Shown here: in pieces, positions 24,828 through 35,858 of the stretch
Layout of the letters: the number at the start of each line of letters is the position of its first letter
How positions within the stretch are numbered: the stretch's first letter is position 1
From: Rhynchopus sp. YZ270_cl-10
Lineage: Eukaryota; Euglenozoa; Diplonemea; Diplonemida; Diplonemidae
Reading direction: 5' to 3'
Assembly: GCA_964035575.1 (NCBI GenBank)
Contig: OZ037850.1
Span: forward strand, 826,501-890,500
DNA length: 64,000 nucleotides
Notes under the pieces: generated by a model
Seen by the model: only the letters and a program-made list of their open reading frames with translations
Told to the model about the DNA's origin: nothing
Databases searched by the model: none
Program-made: the position numbers and the translations under genes

Positions 24828-26717
24828 GGTGAGTGAAGGTGGGTTTCAGATAGTATTTCCTTCTTGGTTCGCAAGACGTTTTTATTGTTTTTTTTTTTGC
24901 GGTTCCATTTTACAATTTTATCAGTTCTGCGAGTTCTCAATTCTCTAACCAATGTGTACACGTATTTTATTCCAAAGACAGCTTTAAGCTAAAACCGCAA
25001 AGGCTTATAGGACAAATCTTGCCAGAACATTTTCCCCTTTTTTTATTGTCGGCTTCCCTTAGTCATAGCACATGGGTCTTCTTCAAGATCGTGACAAGAC
25101 CCCATTCCCCTGGCCACGATACCACCGACCCTTCTTTCCACCTGCCAGGCGTTTACTCAAGGTAAATAAAGCTCCCGTTCTATACTCTTCATTTTTGCTT
25201 CTTTTTTTTTACGTTTCGCAAAATAAAAATAAAATGAACTTTGTGACAATGCGACAATCTTGTTACGACAGATTTCCCTCCCCTTTTTTGTCTTTTTTTT
25301 TTTTTTTTTGCTGTTGCCATTTGTGATGGTGACCAAGGGGAGGTGATATGGTGGGGGGGGGTTTTATAATTCCGAACATAAAAAGGTTTGTTGGGGGAAA
25401 ATTACAAATGAGCCCACGCACGGAGGTTGCTGGGAGCGATTAATTGGAAACCAAAAAACCGTCTTTTTTATTTTTTTTAAATTTTGTCGCGACAATTTTT
25501 TTTCCCGTTTTACTTGAAAAGCCGTTTCGTGATTTTTCACGACTTTTTTTTAAATATATTCTGTCGCTGCACGGCAGTATTTTCAAGATTTTTTTTTTTT
25601 CTCATAGTCGCGCGATTTACTGAGGATGTGTTGCTTGAGGTCCGTTTTATTATTTACTTAGCGCCTGGCACCTTCCCGACTCACAAAGAAGGTGGGAGGG
25701 GGCGCATGATACAAAAAAAATGCAAAAGAGTTTTTCGCAGCCGCAAAGTTGCCGTGGTGGTAAGCGTCACGCCTACAAAAGTAGGTGACAGTGAAAAATA
25801 ACAAAATTAATAGGTCCCATTCAATTATACCCCCAACTCACTATAGTTAAATTTTTCGGGATATAATGGAACATTAAATGAGTTGTTTTTTCATTAACAT
25901 ACTATAGACGAGTCACAAAATACTGTGAAGAGTCTCTATTAGTACGTTAATAAATGTGTTTTTTTTACAACGTCGCTTAACGTTTTTTGGTGACTATGCA
26001 CCTTGGCTGGTCATCTTACAAAACTATTTTTCTTTTTTTTTCGAAAAAGGATCTTTTCTCGTTAAAAGATACCCAAAAAATATCTGGTTTGTTACGTTCT
26101 TTTTTTTGTGGGGTCTGTTGGTCCTTCCCCTCCTTTCCCACCCCCGCTTTTTTTGGCTGTTCTTCCTCTCCTCTCCCTTCCCAGCAACCGGTGTCAAAAC
26201 GAAGCGGTCGTATAGATAGATAACCAATTTGGTTGATCTATGAGATCCTGAGGGATCTGAGGAGGTAGCTAGAGAATTTCTTCTTTTTTTTTCTTCTCTG
26301 CCACTTAGCGACTGTCGACAGATGATTGAGAATTGCTCGCCAAAAAAAAAAAAGTAAGGTGGCTCTTAATTAAAGCGAAGTCAGCTAAAGAGGGGAGTGG
26401 TTGGGCGTTTTTTTCAACTTCACGTTGGAAAGAAATGTGTTCAGTCACATTCTCCCAGTTTGTCAATTTATTTTGCGCCCCCTTTTCAGTTTATAGACAA
26501 TGTATATGTTATAAGAATGCGGATACCACAAAGGGCTTGTTTTGTTTTCATGTAATTTTATTACGATTCGAGCGAAAACAATAAAAAAGCAAAACAAAAA
26601 AACGATTTGTCAAAGAAAATGTTTTGCCAGTGGAAGTTAGAGTCAAAAGAAAGAGAAAATAAAGTTTTTTTTTTGTCGCTGTGTTTACCCTCTCCCCTCG
26701 GGTTTGTACACAGCTCA

Positions 26718-26793
26718 TTGATTTTTTCAAAAAAAAAAGATAGTGGAGCACACTCTAGGGTGGCTACACTAATACAACCAAGTTTTCAAAAAA
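26718..26793. repeat. Dispersed repeat, copy 1 (partner at 46458-46540)
   Basis: A ~75-bp block with a TAGTGGAG start, a GGGTGGCTACACTAATAC core and an A-run end. It is nearly the same as 46458-46540, 20 kb away. The TAGTGGAG and CTACACTA ends are roughly inverted, as in a tiny TIR element. Confidence 0.6.
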
Positions 26794-26827
26794 AAGATAA
26801 CTTTAAGAATAAACCCCAAAGCGTAGA

Positions 26828-26911
26828 TAGTGTGGCTGAAAAAAGCCAAAAACTGCATCCTGACAAAGTCCTGATAAAGTCGCATTTTTTTTTTTGGACT
26901 CAGCCACACCA
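26828..26911. mobile_element. MITE-like element, 84 bp, copy 1 of TGGTGTGGCTGA family
   Basis: The ends are TAGTGTGGCTGA and TCAGCCACACCA, inverted with one mismatch. Both sides are flanked by GTAGA (26823-26827 and 26912-26916), a 5-bp target duplication. It has no coding capacity. The same ends bound 35432-35583, again with a 5-bp duplication, so this is a non-autonomous DNA element family. Confidence 0.75.
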
Positions 26912-28753
26912 GTAGACCTTTTTAAATTTTTTTTGCTGCTTTGCGTCCGAGAATAGATTTTTTTTAAAGCCCCCGTTAGCAGTTCACTTATCCCCTTATC
27001 CCTCAGAACAACACGCCTTTTTTTATACATAGTGGAGCTGATTGCTTCCACTATCAAAATTTCAAAAAATAAAACCACACGAGAGCAGTTATTGCTTACT
27101 ACGTAGTGCTAGAGTAGAACAGTAGGGGGCATGTCACAACACCCTACCCCGTTGATAACACACAATACATTCACCAGCTTTATGGTACTGAATTCTCCAT
27201 TTTTTGCTCTATTTCTGTAATTATGTGAGAGGAACTGCAAAAAAGGTTGCCGTTTCATCAAAATAAATAAATCAATCATGGAGCTGGGAGGGGGATGTGA
27301 GTGTGTTGGGGTACAGACATTGGAAGGGGGGGCCCTTTGTGACGATGTGTTCGCACATTCATATTTTACGTTTTTTTTTTCTCCTCTTTTTTCCCTTGCG
27401 CATAGGTCACCCTAGCGCCTTGGTGGAACAGTGTTTCTGTTAGTTTTCCACTTCACCCTGAACGATTTTTTTTCCATTTTTTATCTCTCCCCATTTCTTC
27501 GTGTCAGCAGTAGCATTAATAGGATGATTGCACAATTGTGTAGTCGGGACGTCGTTTTTTTTTCTCCATTTTTTTTTAACACAATTCTGGGGTTCGATAT
27601 CCTCACGGAACGTTAGTGCCTGCGTCCCAGAGGCGTTAGCATAAGTTTACCCCCTTTTTTTGACCCAGGCTTGAAACAGTGCTGCCAGCGCTACAATTAG
27701 CATGTGACAAAAACTACAAGGCACCTTGCAAGTAGCGCTGGTAACACTGCCTGAAAATAACATTAATGGTTCTCTTTTAAGTGATTTCAGCACAGCTTCA
27801 TTGCTGTTGCTGAGAGTAACCAAGGTGATGGTCATTTTTTCTTTTTTTGCTCCCCTCTTCTTGCGTTATGTCCGGGATGGGGTCCTATTTTTACTACATT
27901 CTTTTTATTTCAAAAAACAGAAAAGTGTCTTTTATGATTTTTGAATACAACTTCAAAATGCACGACAGCCCCCTCTCCTATCCCAGTAAGAACAGCCATT
28001 TTTTTATAGGATTTTCCAACCCCCCCCTACAAGAGTTTTTCAAAAAAAAAAATCCCACTAGAAGTTTCCCGCTCCCAATCCCCCATTTCAGCACTCCAAC
28101 AAAGCAATGCAACAAAATAACTTGCGGAGCAAGGAGAGGAGCACAAAATATATTAAAAAAAGATACACACCCCCTTCCTTTTTCATATTACACCTCCCCG
28201 ACCTCCCCGTTTCCCCCCACCCCCAATATTTGACCCCGCCGCGACCTCCTTTTACCCTGTGAGGACTTTGTAAAGACTTTGTAAAAACCTGCTCTCCGAT
28301 CACGCCAATGCAATAGAGTGTAGCACATGCGTCTTAGTTTTCTTTCTGCTCTCTTGTGTAGACTATCGTGCATCAAGCGTTGGGTACAGCGAACTGCAGT
28401 ACCTGTAAGCTCACAACTCTTCAACAAGGCCGCCGGCTGTCGAGCGGTTGTGAACCGCCCTCGTTCTCTTACGGTACGGGCCAGTCATTAGGTTTCCTTT
28501 TTACATCTTCTGTTGTTGGCCGCAGGGTACTTATGCTTTCATCCGGATGGCTGGCATCGTACGTGGGTCAGTCGGAGGTGCCTGCATTAATAACTTCACT
28601 TTCTTTGATTTCGCTGTCCACACTCCAACCCTCCCCAACAACACCCCCTCCCCTTCACCTCCTCAATCATTCCACCCCAATCCAGCCTTCAATCCTCCCC
28701 TCTCCTCGCCCCTTTTCCCCCCGTCCTCCCTTCACGGAGAAGCAACAGCAAAC

Positions 28754-30337
28754 ATGCCTATGATGCCAAGACGGGCGCAGGATCTCCCTGGAGGCCCAGG
28801 TGAGACCATTGCGGGACGGTATAAGGTTTTGGAGGAGGCGGGACGAGGCAACTTCGCACGCGTCGTGAAGGCACGCGATTTGCAGACGAATGAGACTGTC
28901 GCAGTGAAGATTCTGTCGCCAGAGTACGAGAGGGATGCGCAGTTTGAGTTGGAGGTGTTGCAGGCGATTACGAGGAAGGACCAGCAGAACTGTTTTAAGG
29001 TGTGCAAGCTGAGGTCGCACATGAAGGTGAATGGGTCGACCTGCTTTATTTTCGATCTTCTTGGGACGTCGCTGAAGAGCTGCAAGCAGGGTGTGCGCGA
29101 CAGCCAGACGAAGCGCACCTTCCTCAACGTCACGAAGCAGCTGGGCCGTGCCCTGCAGTACCTCCACTTCGAATGCCGCATGGTGCACACCGACCTCAAG
29201 CCCGAGAACATCCTCCTCGACGACCCTGGTGCACGCGGTCTCGGCGACGTCTCCATCGTCGACTTCGGCAGTGCATCCTTCTACTCCGAACGCCCCGACA
29301 GCGACCTCATCTCCACCCGGCCCTACCGTGCACCCGAAGTCCTCGTCGGCGGACCTTGGTGCTACGGTGCAGACATGTGGTCCCTCGGGTGCATCCTCTA
29401 CGAGCTCTACACAGGGCGCATGCTTTTCGATGTGTCGAACGACGCACAGCATCTGCAAATGATTGAGCGTCGTGTCGGGCAGGTCCCGCGCTGGCTGGCA
29501 GGCACAGCAGACCCAAAGGTGCGCCACCAGCTCTTCGACAGCGAAGGCAGGCTGCGCCCCTCTGTGGGTCGCGGCCCGCGTATGTCGTTCCATGAGGAGA
29601 TCAAGGACGACCCGCTCTTCGTGGACCTGCTGCGCCGCCTGCTGACGTACGACCCTGTACTGCGTCTGCGTGCGGATGAGCTGTGCAACCACCCCTTCGT
29701 CGAGAAGGCAGAGCGCCTCGCAAATGAGACTCCTGTCCTCTCACGCATCCCGCCCTCTGCGTACACCTCGGGTCGCATTCAGTGCCCAGGGGTCAACCAG
29801 CAGCGCCACTCACTCAACACCATGCTTGAGTCAGAAAGAAGTGGCAGTGGTGACTCTGCAGGCAGCGGCTACCACCAGAGACGTGGCAGCGCTCCGGACT
29901 ACCGTGAAGAGCGTCGTGGCAGTGCGCCTGACTACCGTGAGGAGCGCGAGCGTGAGCGTGAGATGCGCGAGAAGGAGCACGACAGGGAGCTGCGCATGAT
30001 GGAGCAGCGCTTCCTCAAGCTCAAGGTGGCGGGGCAGCCGTCACGCCATGTGGCACCGCCGCTCCCGAGGGGAGGCAGTGGCATGCCTGCACCGTCTCGC
30101 GCAGCGTACACAGCAGAGGAGTCGCTGCGTGCCATCAACGCCGCCGACCAGGCTATGTACAAAGGTGCCCACGGAGGCCATGCCTACATGCCACGCCAGC
30201 CAATTGAGCACGTCCGTCAACCAATGGAGCATGTGCGCCAGCCCATCGAACACATCCGCCAACCCATGGACCACACCCGTCAACCTATCGAACACAGACG
30301 CGGCCTCCTCCCGCCACAGCATCACAGAATGTACTAA
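28754..30337 (+). CDS. CLK/LAMMER-type dual-specificity protein kinase (527 aa)
   Basis: A kinase domain occupies about residues 22-340. Visible parts are the glycine loop GRGNF at 30-34, catalytic lysine K52, E67 of helix C, HTDLKPEN at 145-152, DFG at 170-172 and YRAPE at 191-195. The HTDLKPEN loop and the LQMIERRVG stretch near 235-242, matching the LAMMER signature, place it with CLK kinases. That family phosphorylates SR splicing factors in the nucleus. After the domain comes a low-complexity tail: two RRGSAPDYREE units, a charged Glu/Arg helix and five near-copies of a seven-residue unit QP[IM][ED]H[VIT]R at the end. ATG 28754 follows a pyrimidine-rich leader and acaacagcaaac. The frame is open upstream to 28547, but that part is proline-rich leader sequence. 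No intron is seen. Confidence 0.9.
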   Translation: MPMMPRRAQDLPGGPGETIAGRYKVLEEAGRGNFARVVKARDLQTNETVAVKILSPEYERDAQFELEVLQAITRKDQQNCFKVCKLRSHMKVNGSTCFIFDLLGTSLKSCKQGVRDSQTKRTFLNVTKQLGRALQYLHFECRMVHTDLKPENILLDDPGARGLGDVSIVDFGSASFYSERPDSDLISTRPYRAPEVLVGGPWCYGADMWSLGCILYELYTGRMLFDVSNDAQHLQMIERRVGQVPRWLAGTADPKVRHQLFDSEGRLRPSVGRGPRMSFHEEIKDDPLFVDLLRRLLTYDPVLRLRADELCNHPFVEKAERLANETPVLSRIPPSAYTSGRIQCPGVNQQRHSLNTMLESERSGSGDSAGSGYHQRRGSAPDYREERRGSAPDYREEREREREMREKEHDRELRMMEQRFLKLKVAGQPSRHVAPPLPRGGSGMPAPSRAAYTAEESLRAINAADQAMYKGAHGGHAYMPRQPIEHVRQPMEHVRQPIEHIRQPMDHTRQPIEHRRGLLPPQHHRMY

Positions 30338-31197
30338 AATGGGAAAAAATATGAAAAAAAAGCAAAAAAAAAAAGGGTTAAAAAGCGGGGGGTGACATCG
30401 TTCGGAAAGATGGTCTGCGAAGTGACCGTTTCCCCCCCTATTTATTTTTATAATAACATAACTATGATATGTGAAAGGTGGACCTGGACACCATTGATAA
30501 TAAACCTGCTAGATCCCCACGCTGGTCATTGTTTTGTGTCCCAACCCCCCCTTTTTTTCCCCCATCAGGATTCCTTTTTTTTTGAATTCTGTTTGAAAGG
30601 GATGTTTCTGTTCTCATTGCAAACCCGTAAACCCATTGTTTTTTTTTTAAAGGAGCTTTAATTCATGTTCTCCGCGGATACAGGAATCGAAAAAAATAGT
30701 ATCTTGGAGAGCTTGTGGTAAGCATCCAGTTATTAACGACGTTCCTGTCTCCCCTCGGGAAAAGGGCTATGGCGATGTGGCATGCACACAGAAGCAAAAG
30801 ACCTAATGAACCTACACTTTGAATTTCCGTTCACCTCTAAACCCGCAAACCCACAAAACCCCCCCTTTTATTGGAAGGGTGACTAGGCACAGAGAGGCTT
30901 AGGTTCATCTTACAAATATTTATTTTCCTTTTTCCTCACCCCTAAACGCAGTCTTTCTCTAGAAGCCTTATTTTTTCCCTTTTTTCACTATTCAACTTAG
31001 CACGCGAAAGCTTAGGTTATCTGATCAGCATTTCTCTTTTAAAAGATGCATTGTGCACAAGGTGCATTAGGATTCATCAACCCAACCTTTTTTTTTTTTG
31101 GTCGACACTCCATACTTGTAGCTAACTAGCCGTGGTACGTGGCGATTTTGTTTCCCAAAAGAAAGAAAAAAATCGGCCGGAAAGAAATTTTTTTTAC

Positions 31198-31368
31198 CCA
31201 GGGAAAAAATTTTCCCCCCAGGAAAATAATTTTCCCCCAGGAAATAAATTTCCCTCAGGCACTAAATTTGCCTCAGGAAATAAATTTCCCCTCGGGAAAT
31301 AAATTTGCCCCAGGCAATAAATTTCCCTCGGGAAATAAATTTCCCTCAGGAAATAAATTTGCCTCAGG
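31198..31368. repeat. 18-bp minisatellite, left block
   Basis: About nine units of AAATAAATTTSCCTCAGG with small changes. The unit is a multiple of three, so it stays open as a hexapeptide repeat on both strands, but there is no sign of a gene. The block is interrupted by the TIR element at 31369 and continues after it. Confidence 0.85.
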
Positions 31369-31739
31369 TGAGGTGATCCAGCGCACACTTTTCCACACTT
31401 TTTCACACCGTGAAAACGTGTGAAAACAAGTGAAAATGTGTGAAACCAAGTGAAAATGTGTGAAACGAAGTGAAAATATGTGAAACGAAGTGAAACCATG
31501 TGAAACCAAGTGAAAATGTGTGAAAACACCAAGTTTTTTTTCTGGAGGAATCCACTCAGAGTGCGTGAAGCAGTTTTTTTTTCACTTTCGTACACACTTT
31601 TTCACACCGTGAAACCATGTGAAAATGTGTGAAACCAAGTGAAAATGTGTGAAACCATGTGAAACCATGTGAAAATGTGTGAAAATGTGTGAAACCAAGT
31701 GAAAATGTGTGAAAAAGCGTGAGACTGGATCACCTCATC
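31369..31739. mobile_element. 371-bp TIR element with internal GTGAAA satellite
   Basis: It begins TGAGGTGATCCAG and ends CTGGATCACCTCA, exact inverted ends that remain similar further in (both lead to a CTTTTTCACAC-like stretch). It is flanked by TCAGG on both sides (31364-31368, 31740-31744), a possible 5-bp target duplication, although the host minisatellite itself contains TCAGG. Inside, two blocks of a 10-bp unit (NNGTGAAANN) each start with CACTTTTTCACACCGTGAAA-like sequence. It has no coding capacity. Confidence 0.75.
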
Positions 31740-31744
31740 AGGCA

Positions 31745-31960
31745 CTAAATTTCCCCTCGAGAAATAAATTTCCCTCAGGAAATAAATTTGCCTCAGGCAC
31801 TAAATTTCCCCTCGGGAAATAAATTTCCCTCAGGCACTAAATTTGCCCCAGGAAATAAATTTCCCTCAGTAAATAAATTTGCTCCAGGAAATAAATTTTC
31901 CTCAGGCAATAAATTTGCCCCAGGAAATAAATTTGCCTCAGGCAATAAATTTCCTTCCAA
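31745..31960. repeat. 18-bp minisatellite, right block
   Basis: About twelve further units of the AAATAAATTTSCCTCAGG minisatellite, continuing the array found before 31368. Units vary at the S position and in CTCAGG versus CTCGGG. Confidence 0.85.
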
Positions 31961-32285
31961 GAAATGCACCTGGGGAACTGGGTTGCATCCTGTATCTTAA
32001 ATTTTTTTGCCTGCGGCACCATTTTTTCATTTTTTGCTCCGCAAAAAAGGGTTCGTTGAGTGACTCTGGTGACAGGGATTACGCTCCACGTGTGGAACGT
32101 ATGGAAATCCATACGTGAATTGTTTTGAAAAGGTGGAATCCGTACGTGTCCATACGGGTAATTTGGGTTTTGGATTGAGGCTGGGGTGGGGTTAGGTGAG
32201 GAGTGGGGGCTGCGCCCACCTCTCACCTAACCCCCACAGAATTCTATTTTTAGAAGACAATTTTCTTCTATTTTACCGGAAAAGG

Positions 32286-32700
32286 AAGATGCACTGCGGC
32301 GCGAGCTTTCAACCCACCCTTCCCGCGACATAGTAGGCAATTTTAAGCGCAATTTTTAGAAATGTTGCGTACCGTGGCTTCGCTAGAAACTTTCGTTTTA
32401 GCAAAATATGGAAGTAAAATTTACGGAACTGGACGATAGTTACCAACAAAAGTGCCATTTTATGTCAACATTTTAAAGAAATGTTGCGTACCGTGGCTTC
32501 GCCAGAACCTTTGGGAAGCAATGAGGAGTGAGAAAGAAGGATAAGGACAAAGAAAAAAGTAGCGTACCATGCGCCTGCGGCGCAAGCTTGCATTACATCC
32601 TTTCCATGACATAGTTTGGCTGTAAAAAAAGGTGCAATTGTAAGCGCATTTTTTAGAAATGTTGCGTACCGTGGCTTCGCCACGAGTTTAACACTGAAAA
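32286..32700. repeat. Duplicated ~110-bp block with an extra partial copy
   Basis: A block with GCGGCGCRAGCTT, a GACATAGT middle and an ATGTTGCGTACCGTGGCTTC end occurs at about 32290-32395 and again at 32570-32695. The end part alone occurs a third time at about 32470-32512. No frame is preserved, so this is repeated non-coding DNA. Confidence 0.7.
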
Positions 32701-35431
32701 GATGGGGAATATGCTTGAACGCGCTGTTGCCCTGTTTCTCAGCAACAAGCGTCACAGGTTCAAGAGAAAACGGAGGTGTTCCTGCTGATGGCGGAGGAGT
32801 TGGAAAACGTCGCTCCCCCCGTATTTGTTTCCGGAATTGAGCTTCTGAGGACCTTTTTCGCGCGAAGCGCGAAATTTTTTTTTTTGCCAAAAAGAAAGAA
32901 ATTGGGCGTGGAATTCTAAAATTTTTCGGGAAAAACGGCATATTTAGCGATAAGTATGTCGACACTCTCGCGGATCTGAATAAAAGGTTTCTTAGCCTGC
33001 AGAGTCAACACTTATTTAGGTGAATAAGCACAGAGAGGCTTAGGTTCATCTTATCAACTTTTTCTTCATGGTATTTTGACAGAATTTCGTAAGATGTGTC
33101 CATGAGTGGTGTTCCGGAGGGGCCCTATATTGACCTTGACATGTCTTTGACAGGTGTTTCAGGAATATCAATGAGACACACATTTGACAAAAAAAAATTG
33201 TGGCGGCAGTGAAAAAAAGGGAGACAGGAGGTCAGATGAGAGGGCCGTACCTTCCCTGCCCATTTGCCGTATTGAAATTAAATATAAAAATATGAACAGA
33301 CAACGGGGCTGTTCTATTGTGTTTGCAATCTGTGTGTGCCGTTAGTTTCTGAGGTACTTTGCCTTTTTTTAAAAATGCAAAACTGCCCGACTTTTTTTTT
33401 TTGGAGTGTCAGCGTTGACTACGGTATTCTGGATGAGGTGTTTTTGCAAACTTACAACTTCTACGCGTTTCGTTTCTCTTTTGGAGAAATTTTGTACAAC
33501 AACAACAACTGATGAAGGCTCTCCTTCGCGGATCATCCATTTTCTTTAAAGCTGTATCAAAGATGCGTGTCCCCAGCGAGGCACATTCGTCTTTTCATGT
33601 TTTCTTTTTAGCCTTTGCATTTCATTGGCGATGCCTTGCGGTTTTGAGTATTTTTTTTTGTTGAAAATTTGGAAAGGCATCTTGGTTTATAATTTGATAA
33701 CTTTTCCGAGGGGGGGAAAGCACACCATTTTACAAAAAGATTGGTTCATCGTAGGTCCCACATAGAGTGGTATATTTTTTCTTCTTTGCATCTGCTGGAC
33801 AAGCGATGCCAAATAATCAAATATTTTGGCCGAATTCGGAAGAAAAAACAAAGGGGTTTTTTGACAAAATGATGTTCTACGTTTAATAACTGCGTGCGTT
33901 TTGAGTGGAGATCACATTCTTCCCTGTTTTTTCTCCCCCTCCGAAAGGTAACCAAAATGTGTGAAGCAATTTATGGTAGGGGTTTCTTTGTTATGTCAAG
34001 AGGGAAATTTTGAAGAAAAAAAAAAAATAGCGTTTACCACTCCGAAGTGCACTCTGGGAATTTCAATAATTGTTTTTTTCTGTGTAGCACGGGTGGTTTT
34101 CGTGGTTCAAGATTTTTTTCTCTTGTATGGTGCTCCTGACAATAGCAAGGGTACTTCTTTAGCACCCTCTGTACCTTCTTTTCATTAGAAAAAGAATGTA
34201 TATGAAACAATATCTTATATGGTGCTCCTGACGACCCCATATTGCGTACTTCTTGGTATTTTGGATTTCTGAGGTACCATTATATTCTTTTCAAAAACTG
34301 CGTAGAGATCACACAGGGAAAATGTCTGTGTATGAGCATTTTTTTTCTTCAATTCTTTTTTATTTAAATGTGCTCGGGATTGTCGTTGGTTGCCTCTCCT
34401 ACTCTGTTTACGATACCCCCTTTTTTTTAACCAAACCCCCCCATTCCATTTCTCATTAGAAGGCTGCCCTATTTTCTCCCCCTCCCACTATTGTTTATTC
34501 CTCAAATGTGTTCGAACCCTCCCTCCTCTCCAATCCCTCTCCCTCTCGTAGATTTTTTATTTTATTTTTATGTGGCAACCTCTCTTAGACTGATGTGAGG
34601 AAGGAACCTAATTAAAAGCCCTCTCCCCCCCTCCAAAAAAAAAGAAAAAGACGGGAAGGGTGGGTAAGGGTTTTTTTTTTGTTTTGTATGGCAAACACCC
34701 TCTATACGTTCTTTTCTTTCAGAAAAGAATGTATATGAAATAATGTTTTGTATGAGTTCAGGCAGCAACTGCGCAAATATCCTTCCAACCTTTTTTTTTT
34801 TTTCAAAAAAAAAAAAAGTGAAGGGGAAAACAAAAAAAAATAGCAATGGACACAGCAGGGTTTCGTTGGCTGTGCACAGAGCCGGGTGGAGAAGAAGGGG
34901 GTGGAAATGGTGTTATTATTTGCGAAAAAAATAAGGAGACACCTCCCCGATTAGGAAGTGATTTTTTTTTTTTTTTTTTTTTTTGTTTTTGGTTTTGCCT
35001 TTTTTCTAAGATTTTTTTTTATAAACTTTTAAAAAAGCTGAACCTTCCCAAAAAAAAGTGTGGTTTGCTTGCATGAGCAGTGACACTATAAAATTTAACA
35101 GATCAGCAAAAACCATACTACCCCCTCGGTAGTCGATTGTCGACACAACAAAAGGAAAAATACTGATAAGGCACACAGACACAAAACCATTTTTTCTTCT
35201 TTTTGTGAACTTAAAAAAAAACACCGCCTTTCTTTTTCTTCTGTTGTGTTCTCCATTCCCCCTTTTTTTCTCATCCCGTAATGCATTCCCTTACCCCCAA
35301 CATCCTATATTCTTCATAAACCCTTTTTTTGTTTTCGTTTTTTTTAAATGCGGTTCAGAAAAAAAAGCAAACAAAAAGACAAACCATCCTCTCACTATTT
35401 TTACTTCTTTTCTAACTTCTTTACGTGATAA

Positions 35432-35583
35432 TGGTGTGGCTGAAGGGGGGTGCTATTTTTGGCCTATTTTCTGCTATTTTCTGCTATTCTGGGCATCTGG
35501 ATTTTTTGATGCGGCTGAAGGGAGGTGCTATTTTGTGCTACTTTCTGCTATATTCTGCTATTTTGGGGTCGTCAGCCACACCA
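35432..35583. mobile_element. MITE-like element, 152 bp, copy 2 of TGGTGTGGCTGA family
   Basis: Perfect 12-bp inverted ends TGGTGTGGCTGA and TCAGCCACACCA, flanked by GATAA on both sides (35427-35431, 35584-35588). The inside holds repeated TTCTGCTAT units and a second internal GCGGCTGAAGG. Ends and 5-bp duplication match the copy at 26828-26911. Confidence 0.8.
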
Positions 35584-35674
35584 GATAAGATAACTTTTAT
35601 TTCTGGATGGGGCAACGTCTATATACTCGCTTACAAACCTCCCTCGTGGTAACTGTGTGCATGTCAATGGGGTG

Positions 35675-35752
35675 CTCTCTGGGGTTCGATAACCCGAGAA
35701 CCAATGCCTGCGTCCGGTGTACGGTGATGCGTTTACTTTCAACGTCTCTTTT
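35675..35752 (+). repeat. B-box-bearing dispersed repeat, copy 1 (partner at 56623-56695)
   Basis: Contains GGGGTTCGATAACCCGAGAA, close to a pol III B box, then TGC, GGTGTACGGTGA and CTTTCAAC with a T-rich end. It is nearly the same as a segment inside an intron at 56623-56695. A tRNA-derived SINE is possible, but no A box is clear. Confidence 0.5.
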
Positions 35753-35858
35753 TCTGTGTGGTGTATTTTTCATCGTGTGGTGTGTGTGAATCTAATTTCT
35801 TCTTAGCTCTTTTCTCCACCGATTTTCGCAACAAAAACAGGGCAGGTGGGTGAAGAGA

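Larger units (their letters stand above)
24828..28753. other. AT-rich spacer with TIR elements and repeats
   Basis: No gene recognised in 3.9 kb. The DNA is dominated by T and A runs. It holds a TCATCTTACAAA repeat near 26011, a dispersed repeat at 26718-26793, an 84-bp MITE-like element at 26828-26911, a short GATAGTGGAG..CTTCCACTATC hairpin near 27030-27057, an imperfect inverted repeat around CAGCGCTAC/GTAGCGCTG (27676-27750), and a fragment GTGCCTGCGTCCCAGAGGCG near 27614. The last 150 bases are a pyrimidine-rich leader to the kinase gene. Confidence 0.6.
30338..35858. other. Large spacer with minisatellites and TIR elements
   Basis: No gene recognised in 5.5 kb. It holds AGAGGCTTAGGTTCATC repeats at 30892 and 33033, the minisatellite/TIR complex at 31198-31960, tandemly duplicated blocks at 32286-32700, a CGCGCGAAGCGCG palindrome near 32860, short local duplications of TATGGTGCTCCTGAC (34120 and 34217), very long T runs near 34960-34984, a MITE-like element at 35432-35583 and a B-box-bearing repeat at 35675-35752. 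Confidence 0.6.

Noticed and set aside
28547-28753. N-terminal extension of the kinase
   Set aside because: Proline/serine-rich translation of a pyrimidine-rich leader; ATG 28754 lies in better context just before the kinase domain.
31139-31423. Open frame coding a hexapeptide repeat (FPSGNK-like)
   Set aside because: Made by the 18-bp minisatellite, whose unit is a multiple of three and is open on both strands; no start context or coding flanks.
31194-31595. - strand frame rich in Phe/His/Thr repeats
   Set aside because: Direct translation of the GTGAAA satellite; periodicity is that of the DNA repeat.
31395-31725. CRISPR array
   Set aside because: The repeats are contiguous 10-bp units without unique spacers, in a eukaryotic context.
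35680-35700. tRNA gene at the GGTTCGA sites
   Set aside because: Neither the 35680 nor the 56630 site has an acceptor stem, A box or cloverleaf around the B-box-like motif; at most tRNA-derived repeats.
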